The translations under genes were made by a program, and so were the position numbers. The notes beneath the pieces are model-generated. The model ran no database searches. It had not been told where the DNA came from and saw nothing but the letters and a program-made list of their open reading frames with translations. Source: Chlorocebus sabaeus (taxonomy: Eukaryota > Chordata > Mammalia > Primates > Cercopithecidae). Taken from it: DNA of 64,000 bases. Position 1 is the first letter of the stretch. Every line of letters starts with the position of its first letter. Positions 55,851-64,000 of this stretch are shown here, piece by piece. The stretch is from contig NC_132916.1 of NCBI RefSeq assembly GCF_047675955.1, forward strand, positions 68,999,481-69,063,480, given 5' to 3'.

Positions 55851-56637
55851 TTTCTTCTCAGATCCTGTTTCTCCTTGACAGAACCCTAGATAATGGTGGT
55901 TAGCTTATTCTTGTCTTGAGGGAAATGCTAAAGTTTTGAGGAAAGATCATTCATCCAAATTTTTGTTTGATTCATTCTTGCTAACCTCCAAGAAAAATTT
56001 GTGATCATTGGTTATATTTTACACAATCCATAGGCTCAGGGAAGGTAGTAATTCTAGTGTTCCTAAAAGATGCCATTGCGGTGCTGCAATGCAGAAAAAT
56101 GCTAGGTGTTGGGGTGTCATTAGGAAAGAAACAAGAAAGAAAACAGAGAACATTATCCTTCTTTTACAAAGCCATGTTGACTGTGCACATGGATTACGAT
56201 CTGAGATTCTAGTCTCCTACTTAACTGATTTACCAGTGGAAGGTATTCCGGTGAAGGCAACCCAAGTCCTGGAGCGAATGCATTTGTTCCTTTTGTAAAA
56301 CTGACTCAAGTGATCAGCACTCTTCACTCTAAAAAGATGAAAGTGGAAAGAAGACATACTTACCAGCTCTAAGCTTAATTATTTCAGAAAAGCAAACATA
56401 AACTTATTCTTCCAACCTTCAACTGTTATCTGGACTTTCTCATGCTTAAAAGACCAGCACATGTTCAAGACAAATGAGAGGAAGAGCTATTTTACACTGA
56501 AGATATAATTAGCAAGTTTGCAGTACCCAGTGATAGTATAGACTAAATTTACAAATTTTTTCTTTTAAAGGCAAATAAATGTCAGACTCACAGTAGACTG
56601 TTAAATAAAGATAGTGCTGATTTGGGGCAAAATGCAA
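55851..56637. other. Single-copy sequence
   Basis: Contains a 96-codon plus frame described separately. No repeat recognised. Confidence 0.45.
56008..56298 (+). other. Unassigned 96-codon open frame in single-copy DNA
   Basis: The longest plus-strand open frame in this repeat-free stretch, starting MVIFYTIHRL and ending ERMHLFLL. It has a cysteine-containing KRCHCGAAMQKNARC segment and a lysine/arginine-rich middle. No domain, splice-site pattern or codon bias convinces me it is coding. It could be chance or a fragment of an old processed sequence. No family recognised. Confidence 0.12.
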
Positions 56638-56940
56638 TTTTTTTTTTTTAAATTTTTGAGACAGAGTCTTGCTCTTTCAGCTCAGGCTTGAGTGCAGAGG
56701 TGTGATCTCGGCTCAGTGCAACCTCTGCCTCCTAAGTTCAAGTGATTCTCCTGCCTCAGCCTCCTAAGTAGCTGGGATTACAAGCGCACACCATGACGCC
56801 TGGCTAATTTTTGTATTTTCAGTAGAAACAAGGTTTAACCATGTTGACCAGGCTGGTCTTGAACTTTTGACTTCAGGTGATCTGTCTGCCTCAGCCTCCC
56901 AAAGTACTAGGATTACAGGCATGAGCCACTGTGCCCAGCC
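56638..56940 (-). mobile_element. Alu, minus strand
   Basis: T run, aaatttttgagacagagtcttgc, both arms with scattered substitutions, ending gagccactgtgcccagcc. Confidence 0.95.
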
Positions 56941-57095
56941 CAGAACCCTAATTTTTAACAGTGACAGGAAGTTAACATGATCATCAGGAAGGGGAGTGGC
57001 CTGTAAATGAGGTTTCTTGCACTTTTGCTCAAGTAATGGATTTTATCTGACCCCCTTGTCCAACCCTACCTGAATAAGCTTTTTAATTAAAAAAT

Positions 57096-57401
57096 GCATT
57101 AGTAAGGCTGGGAGCAGTGGCTCATGCTTGTAATCCGAGCACTTTGTGTGGTGTAGGCGGGCGGATTGCTCGAGCCCCGGAGTTAGAGACCAGCCAGGGC
57201 AACATAACAAAACCTCGTGTCTACAGAAAAATACAAAAATTAGCCGGGCATGTTGGCGTATGCCCTCCAGGTACCTGGGAGGCAAAGGTGGGAGAATCAC
57301 TTGAGCCTGGGAAGTGAAGGCTGCAGTGAGCCGTGATCATACTACTGCACTCAAGCCTAAGTGACAGAGTGAGACTTTGTCTCAAACAAAAAGTATTAGT
57401 A
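57096..57401 (+). mobile_element. Old Alu, plus strand
   Basis: Body 57105-57392 (ggctgggagcagtggctcat ... gagactttgtctcaaac), many substitutions. Duplication GCATTAGTA (57096-57104) and GTATTAGTA (57393-57401). Confidence 0.93.
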
Positions 57402-58062
57402 GTTTATGTGAACTTTTTCATAGTTATGAAAATTAAAAATAAGAATATGCATTTTTCAATATGAGACTAAACCTTTCAATTCTTGTATTTATTAACTTTC
57501 AATTTATACCCTTTGAGGCAAAGAGTTCTGTGCTTTATGGGCCAATTTTTAAACTGTGAAGTCCATGGGAACAAATTTTTAGCCCTGAGTTTTGAAGGGG
57601 AATGCAGTGTTCCTTTCTGACTTGTTTTTCCTGCTTATTATAAATATTTTTCTTGGACAAAGGATTGTATTTTAGCGGACATGCAATTTTACAAATTTAA
57701 TTTTTAAAATGACTCTTCCTCCTTTTTTTATGAACTCACATTTTGTTTTTAACTTGTCATGGTGTATATTAAAACCAAATAAAGACAAAATTTTGTCCAA
57801 ATAAAGACAAAAAAACTCAATATAAAAAAACCCAAAAACCACTTCTGAAATACTCCATTTTTTCTTATTTTAAAAAATGCTATTTATAGTAGTAGTTGGC
57901 ATTTCATCAAAGTACATAAGCAAAGGACAGATACTCCTCATTTTTTCCCCAGGTTTCTATTCTTGTTCTGAAAGTGAATAAAATATTAGACTTTGGAGAA
58001 AGTCTAGGTAGTTTGGTGTGATCTGTTGGTAGCATTTTGCTTTGCCTTAATCTTCTATTTTT
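57402..58062. other. Single-copy sequence
   Basis: AT-rich. aaataaagacaaaattttgtcc is partly repeated at about 57776-57810. No gene. Confidence 0.5.
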
Positions 58063-58387
58063 TTCTTCCCATTTTATTTATTTATTTTTTCGAGATGGAA
58101 TCTCACTCACTTTGTCACCCAGGCTAGAGTGCAGTGGCGCGATCTTGGCTCACTGCAACCTCCGCCTCTTGGGTTCAAGCGATTCTCATGTCTCAGCCTC
58201 CTGCATAGTGGAAATTACAGGTACGTGCCACCACGCCTGGCTAATTTTTGTATTTTTAGTAGAGATGGTGTTTCACCATATTGTCCAGGTCTTGAACTCC
58301 TGACCTTAAGTGATCACCCTGCCTTGGCCTCCCAAAGTGTTGAGATTACAGGCGTGAGCCACCGCGCCCAGCCTTCTTACCATTTTA
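58063..58387 (-). mobile_element. Alu (S-like), minus strand
   Basis: Body 58077-58373 with a TTTA tail. Duplication TTCTTCCCATTTTA (58063-58076) and TTCTTACCATTTTA (58374-58387). Confidence 0.96.
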
Positions 58388-59209
58388 ATAACTAATTATT
58401 TTGTCTTAAAATACTTGATTTTATTGCAAAAAGGGTATTTTAAATGATTCAGCTCCCTCTTCCATGGTGTTTCTGTAGTGAATAGACTGGAAGCTGGGAA
58501 GAAAGTGACCTCCATAAACACAGTTATTTACATTAATTCTCTCTCTGAAGAGAGAATTAGCTCCAAGTGGAAAACCCACTGGACAGGCAGGTGCAAATAA
58601 AGCAATGTAACCTGGCAAGTTTCATTTTTAGAAATATGTGGGCTTTCTCCAGTTTAGGAGCTTAGCTCATGGTACATTTCTCTCTCCCATCCTTTGGGAT
58701 TTGGGAGCTCTTTCTGTTTTTGGTTGAGTGTTGGCATCTGCAGTATCTTCCTTCCTCCTAGATCCTTCCTGTCTGCATGTAACTACAGATATGCAGAAGT
58801 CTCCCTTATTCTCACCATCCTCCACCAAAGCAGACAGACTCACAGACAGACAGATCTTGTGTCAGCCCAGTTTATTTTTTAGCTGACAAATTCTCTTCCT
58901 TTCCTACTCGTCTTCATTAAAGTGGAGAAAAATACACCTTTTACAAGATGAGTGCATTAAAGACAAAATGTTACAGAAGGTATTACGTATTTATTACAAA
59001 CTTAGAAAATATGGCTAACAAATAATAGAATATAAGAGTCAGAATCTTCTAATTTACAGATAGAGTGTTAACATTTTGGCTCTTGGCTTTCTGTCATATG
59101 TACACATGTATAAATGAAGCACTGTGTATATTCTTTAATGACCTGCTTTATTACCCCTTAATACATGGTGAAAATCCTTCCATGTCTTTACATATTCATT
59201 ATATGTACC
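58388..59209. other. Single-copy sequence
   Basis: About 59040-59210 resembles an old LINE-type text (acctgctttattacccctta, ccatgtctttacatattcat) but is not assignable. Tandem CAGA units near 58830-58850. Confidence 0.4.
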
Positions 59210-59238
59210 TTAATATCATGTTTTTAACCTTTTGTTTG

Positions 59239-59400
59239 TTTTTTTTTTTTTAGAAACAGGGTCTTGCTCTCTTGCCCCACTGGAGTACAGTGGCACAACC
59301 ATAGCTCACTCCAGCCTCAAACTCCTGGGTTCAAGCAATTGTCCCACCCTAGCCTCCAGAGTAGCTGAGACTACAGGTGTGGACCATCATGCCTGGCTAA
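59239..59400 (-). mobile_element. Alu fragment (5'-truncated), minus strand
   Basis: T run, agaaacagggtcttgctctc ... catgcctggctaa: only the 3' arm and linker side are present. J-like. It abuts a second Alu. Confidence 0.9.
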
Positions 59401-59405
59401 TATCA

Positions 59406-59436
59406 TTTATTTATTTATTTATTTATTTATTTAAGA
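59406..59436. repeat. (TTTA)n microsatellite in Alu tail
   Basis: Seven TTTA units between the two tandem Alus. Confidence 0.93.
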
Positions 59437-59698
59437 CAGGATGTCACTTGCCCAAGCTGGAGTGTAGTGGTGCGATCACGGTTCACTGTAGCCTCCACCT
59501 CCCCAGATTCAGGTGATCTTCCCACGTCAGCCACTTGAGTAGCTGGGACCATAGCGTGTGCTACCATGCCTGGCTAAGTTTTGTATTATTTTGTAGAGAT
59601 GAGGTTTTGCCATGTTGCCCAGGCTGGTGGCTCAAGCAATCCACCCACCTGGGCCTCCCAAAGTGCTAGGATTACATGCATGAGCCACCTTGCCCTGC
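59407..59698 (-). mobile_element. Alu, minus strand, with (TTTA)n tail
   Basis: Tail as seven TTTA units, gacaggatgtcacttgccc ... gagccaccttgccctgcc. Full length with small deletions. It directly follows the truncated Alu. Confidence 0.93.
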
Positions 59699-59850
59699 CT
59701 GCTAGTATCCTTTTTAATGGTTGTCTTTATGCATGAAAATATACTTTTAAACAGTTCTCATGGATGGACACTGGGAAAGCTAGCCCCCTGTGAGAGTTTG
59801 AGCTCCTTAGTGTGAAGACGCTCTCCTGTCAGTTCTAACGTTGCATTTTC

Positions 59851-60308
59851 CTGGTATGAATCCTGAATATCTGACAGAGGTCTCAGTTAACTTAGAAAGT
59901 TTATTTTGCCAAGGTTGAGGGCGTGCACTTGTGACACAGCCTCAGGAGGTCCTGACAATGTGTTCCCAAGGTGGTCAGAGCACAGTGTGGTTTTATACAT
60001 TTTGGGGAGACACGAGATATCAGTCAGCATATGTAAGATGAACATTGGCTTGGTTCAGACAGGCGGGACAACTCAAAGTGAGGAGGGGGCTTCCAGGTCA
60101 TAGGTTAATAAGAGACAGATGGTTGCATACTTTTGAATATCTGATTAGCCTCTCCGAAGGAGGCAATCAGATATGCATTTATCTCAGTGAGCAGAGGGGT
60201 GACTGAATAGAATGGGAGGCAAGTTTGCCCTAAGCATTTCCCAGCTTGACTTTTCTCTTTAGCTTAGTGATTTTTGGGGCCCCAAGATTTATTTTCCTTT
60301 CACACTGG
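59851..60308 (-). mobile_element. Solo LTR of ERV1 type, minus strand
   Basis: LTR about 59855-60304. In its own direction it starts tgtgaaaggaaaataaatc. It has a TATAAAA box (plus strand 59991-59997) and an AATAAA signal (plus 59900-59905) in ggcaaaataaactttctaag, and ends near ggattcata. CTGG flanks both sides (59851-59854, 60305-60308), a four-base duplication as in gammaretrovirus-like elements. I recognise it as a recurrent human LTR but do not assign a family name. No internal sequence. Confidence 0.8.
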
Positions 60309-60493
60309 GCTTCCTTGATAAGTTCACCTGAGTATCCTGCTAATCTCTCACATTTTTTGGTGCAAAGAGGAATTTCTTTCCTTAATCAGTTTCTTTCTGT
60401 GCTTAAAATTTTTTTTCACACTTTTTATTTTTTAATGGAGAGACACCATCCTTTAAGTTACCAAAGTTTTAGAAGTTTTTGCACTTCCGTTTC

Positions 60494-60822
60494 TCCTTCA
60501 TTACTCTTTTTTTTTTTTCTCCTGAGATGGGGTCTGGCTCTGTTGCCCAGGCTGGAGTGCAGTGGCATGATCTCGGCTCGCTGCAACCTCTGTCTCCCAA
60601 GTTCAAGCGATTCTCCTGCCTCAGCCTCCTGAGTAGCTGGGATTGCAGGTGCCCGCCACCACGCCCAGGTAATTTTTGTATTTTTGGTAGAGACAGGGTT
60701 TTGCCATGTTGGCCAGGCTGGTCTTGAACTCCTGACCTCAGATGATCCACCCATCTCGGCCTCCCCAAGTGCTGGGACTACAGGCGTAAGCCACTGTGCC
60801 TGGCCTGTCCTTCATTACTCTT
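60494..60822 (-). mobile_element. Alu (S-like), minus strand
   Basis: Body 60509-60807. Perfect 15-bp duplication TCCTTCATTACTCTT at 60494-60508 and 60808-60822. Confidence 0.97.
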
Positions 60823-61129
60823 ATAATAATTCAGTAGTCTAGTCGCAGCATGAGGGTGGGGGACTTGGAGTAATATTGGTCAAAGAATATAGTTTGACAC
60901 GAGCAATAACTTCAAGAGATCTATGGTACAAGGTGATGATTATAGTTAATAACAATTTGGTGTATATTTGAAAATAGCATAGAGAGCAGATTTTAAGTGT
61001 TCTTATCACAAATAAATGGTAAATATGTGAGGCAAAAGCACTAATAAATAAAATTTTGTCTCTTAAGAGCCATAGAATCTAATTGAGAATAGAATGGGAG
61101 GCAGGTTGTATAATAATGATCATGCCCAC
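60823..61129. other. Single-copy stretch
   Basis: A fragment taatattggtcaaagaatatagtttgac near 60870 resembles an old repeat; not assigned. Confidence 0.4.
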
Positions 61130-61855
61130 CCACCTCACCAAGTCCCAGCAGCAACCTTCTCTCTTCAGTTCAATACCCATTGTGTCCATCTCCCCCTTTC
61201 TTGTCTCATTACTCCTCTACTCTTTCAGGCTCTCTGATGTCTAGCACGGGCAATTCTAATAAGCCTTAAACTGGCTTACTTTCTTCCGGCCTCCCTCCCC
61301 ACAAGTCCATTTTTCATATTAATCTCACTAAAGCACCCTTCTGATCATGTCACGCTCTTGCTCAGGAAAAGCCAACGGCCCACACTGCCTGCTCATTTAA
61401 CCCCTTGCTGTGGCCTTCAAAGTCCTCTTCAATTTAAATGCAGCCTGTTTGAAAATTCAGTGGCATCACAGCTCTGATCAAAAACCATCTAGCCAAAGGA
61501 ACCTCTTCACAGTTGTGTCTGCATCATGTTTTTAGGACTTTGGTGTAGCTGTTCTCTCTTCTACAAATGGTTTTCTAACAATTTTTACATGCCTCAAACA
61601 TAGTAATTCAAGGCCTAGCTCAAATGCAACCTGTTTGTCAAATCTTTCCCTGATCCACTTCTCATCCCCATCAAGACATATTTTTCTATGAATTTATGAA
61701 TGTATCTGTACCTGATATATTAGTTATAATTTTCTGTTGTCTTAGTCCCTTCCCCACCCACCCCAGGCTGCCGGACCACAGCTTCCTTGAAAGCAACATC
61801 TGGATCTCTTTTGGGACTGACACATAGTAGATGCTCTGTAAATGTTATTATTTCT
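61130..61855 (+). mobile_element. L2 (LINE2) 3' region, plus strand
   Basis: Long fragment with landmarks in order: cttctgatcatgtcacgctcttgctc, gtggccttcaaagtcctct, tcaaggcctagctcaaatgcaacctg, aaatctttccctgatccac, gcttccttgaaagcaacatctgg, cacatagtagatgctctgtaaatg. About 720 bp, heavily diverged; no frame left. Confidence 0.88.
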
Positions 61856-61957
61856 TTGTACAATGTTTTCCACAAAATGGTTGTACAACTAATTTTTATT
61901 AAATGACTAGAAAATATAAAACTTAAGACAACGAACATAACAAAGAGTTTGAAATAG

Positions 61958-62279
61958 TCCCAGTTCTTTTTTTTTTTTTTTTTTTTTGGACACAAGGTCT
62001 TACTCAGTCACCTAGGCTGGAATGCAGTGGTGCATTCACGATTCCCTGCAGCCTCAAACTCCTGGGCTCGAGCAATCCTTCCACCTCAGCCTCCTGAATA
62101 AGTAGTACTACAGGCATGTACCAACACACCTGGATACTTTTTTGATTTTTTGTAGAGACAGAGTCTCCCTGTGTTACCCAGGCTGATCTTGAACTCCTGA
62201 GCTCAAGGGATCCTCCCTGGATGGCCTCCCAAAGGGCTGAGATTACAGGTGTGAGTCACTTGCCTGGCCCCCAGTTCTT
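61958..62279 (-). mobile_element. Old Alu (J-like), minus strand
   Basis: T run of about 20, ggacacaaggtcttactcag, both arms, ending gtgtgagtcacttgcctggcc. Duplication CCCAGTTCTT (61959-61968) and 62270-62279. Confidence 0.95.
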
Positions 62280-62379
62280 ATTATGTCCGTTGATTTGACT
62301 AGAAGTCTTACAAAATGACATAAGACAATTTGAAAAACAGTTCATACAGCCTGCATTATAAAGTTGGTAAGGTAAGCTG

Positions 62380-62705
62380 CAGCACTGTGTCTTTTTTTTT
62401 TTTTTTTTTTTAGATGGAGTCTTGCTCTGCCACCCAGGCTGGAGTGCAGTGGCTCCATCTCGGCTCACTGCAAGCTCCGCCTCCCAGGTTCACACCATTC
62501 TCCTGCCTCAGCCTCCCAAGTAGCTGGGACTACAGGCATGCACCACCACATCCATCTAATTTTTGTATTTTTAGTAGAGACAGGGTTTCACCATGTTAGT
62601 GGGGATGGTCTCGATCTCCTGACCTTGTGATCCGCCCGCCTCGGCCTACCAAAGTGCTGGGATTACAGGCGTCAGCCCCTGCGCCCGGAAGCTCTGTATC
62701 CTTTT
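62380..62705 (-). mobile_element. AluY-like, minus strand
   Basis: Body 62393-62688. ctcactgcaagctccgcctccc and ggtctcgatctcctgaccttgtgatccg are AluY-type variants. Diverged flanks agcactgtgtctttt and agctctgtatcctttt. Confidence 0.95.
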
Positions 62706-63762
62706 GAAGGTCAGTTAAAGTAAATGCAGCAATATTCTAGAGCTGTATAATTTGGTGCATTGTGTGCTGAGTTCCTGAACTGTAGATCGTCTGGATTGAG
62801 ATGATGCTATAATTGTAATATACACCCAGGATTTCAAAGGCTTAGTAAGAAATAAAGACTATAAAATGTTTTTTCAAGATGTTTTAAAATATTGAGTATA
62901 TGTTGAAATGATAATGTTTTGGAGATATTGGGTTAAATAGCACATATTACTAAGAATTCATTTTACCTGTTTTTTAATGCAGCTTTTAAATTTATGTATG
63001 TGATTTGCATTATATTTTTATTAGACAATATTGTCTTAGGGAGAAGATTTAGTCTTATAATCAGCAGCAGATAACTAAAATCCTCCAGCCAATGGCTGGA
63101 ACATAGGACCTTTAGGGATCTAGCCTCCCAGACTCACTAGATTTTCATATTCTGTTTAATCAATGGTGGGGCATGTCTAGAAAATATTTTGACCAATCCT
63201 TGTTCATTGAATAACACTAAAGTCACCAGTGGGAGGATATTTCTAACATTCTAATTATGCCAATTATTAAGCCACAGTAAAAGCATATTTCTCACATTCA
63301 TTAGATTATTTAACAAAGTCTCTGGTGTTGATGAAAATAAAGATAACTGACGCCTTTTCAGTGGCCCATTCTGGAGTTTAGCCTTTCTAATTAAATTATA
63401 GCTGAACTTCTCTGGAATGTTATACTGGGTTGGGACAAATGTGAGCCTCTAGTGTGGTTTGCACACTGGAATATGTGTGTCTTACTGTGACCGTGGCAAG
63501 CTTTTCTAGTGGTTAAGGCACTCAAGATAGCAACCTAGCTGTCTCCTTTCTTAGCTTTCCTTTCATAATTCTTCTTTTCCACTTTATAAAAGAAAGTCAT
63601 ACCTCTTACTCTCCCCAAATTTTACTGTGCTGCATTGCTGTGAGACATCAAACAAGAGGACAATTTAAGAATGCAAAACAAGGAACACTCCTTAAAATTT
63701 TTTTTAAATGATTGGTGCCTTGTTGTATCCAGGGCAAGGCTTTGTGTCCAGCTGCCTGCCTG
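62706..63762. other. Single-copy sequence
   Basis: AT-rich; no gene or repeat recognised. Confidence 0.5.
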
Positions 63763-63803
63763 CCATCCATCCATCCATCCATCCATCCATCCATCCATCC
63801 ATT
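63763..63803. repeat. (ATCC)n microsatellite
   Basis: About ten CATC/ATCC units after a short (CTGC)n run; likely length-variable. Confidence 0.95.
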
Positions 63804-64000
63804 CCTCTATCTTAGAATGAGAATTCTGAAGTGAGATGTTATTTGGAAACACCTGTAACATGGTTTTTAAATCTAAAACCAAGTCAGACTCCTCTTGTCA
63901 GAAAATAAATCTGCTTTGGCTGATTAGTTTGACGGTGAGGACTACTTTTGCTAATTAGGTAGCAGAGGAGGCATTTTCTATTAATTGAATGAGCTAAATT
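63804..64000. other. Single-copy end of window
   Basis: Nothing recognised. Confidence 0.5.

Noticed and set aside
60246..60768. Several 80-130 codon frames with recurrent SPRLECSGMISAHCNL-type text, here and at many other loci
   Set aside because: Characteristic translations of Alu sequence in sense or antisense; no host exon structure supports them.
63763..63803. Regularly spaced short repeats as a CRISPR-like array
   Set aside because: Pure tetranucleotide microsatellite with no spacers; the genome is vertebrate.
1..64000. A previously undescribed multi-gene system
   Set aside because: All protein-coding signal traces to L1, and the rest is known repeat classes, simple repeats or single-copy DNA without gene structure. 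No clustered unknown genes are present.

Overview
The window reads as primate, almost certainly human, nuclear DNA. It has about forty Alu copies or fragments (old J-like to AluY-like), a full-length LINE-1 of the primate L1PA lineage, older L1M, L2 and MIR fragments, ERVL-MaLR LTRs (THE1/MST and MLT1), an ERV1-type LTR and hAT-Charlie DNA transposons (MER1B, MER5A). Base composition is moderately AT-rich with low CpG and many microsatellites. I see no host exon, RNA gene, CpG island, CRISPR array or operon. The window is best read as intron or intergenic sequence.

Layout. 1-16791: mostly single-copy sequence with nine Alus, a plus-strand L1M 3' fragment (8285-9066), MIR and L2 relics and several simple repeats. 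16792-22987: the dominant feature, a minus-strand L1 of about 6.2 kb with 5' UTR, ORF1, the 63-bp spacer, ORF2, 3' UTR and poly(A) tail. 22988-37270: single-copy DNA with Alus (including an Alu inside an Alu), L1M pieces, two related MER5A-MIR composites, a long TCTCC tract, an unassigned LTR-like block and an MLT1 LTR. 37271-45236: an L1 3' fragment, more Alus, a THE1/MST LTR with adjoining internal sequence, MIR, and an L1M fragment split by an Alu. 45237-53077: two pairs of oppositely oriented nested Alus, an ancient L1M split by an MLT1 LTR, and a 5'-truncated L1 with a perfect 12-bp target duplication that itself hosts a solo MaLR LTR. 53078-64000: MIRs, MER1B inside an L1M, a tandem Alu pair, an ERV1-type LTR, a long L2 fragment and late Alus.

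The only sequences that once encoded recognisable proteins are those of the L1. ORF1 is open at the canonical 338-codon length except for one nonsense codon (110). ORF2 has one small frameshift inside the endonuclease domain, and its reverse-transcriptase FADD motif reads FAND. The element could therefore not move by itself. The antisense ORF0 start codon is present but closes after 14 codons.

I found no convincing undescribed system. The points most worth checking are the L1 lesions and its antisense side, the duplicated MER5A-MIR composite, the stacked target duplications around tandem Alus, the doubled 5' end of an MLT1 LTR, and microsatellites that clearly grew from Alu tails. All family names come from memory of consensus sequences, not from a database search.
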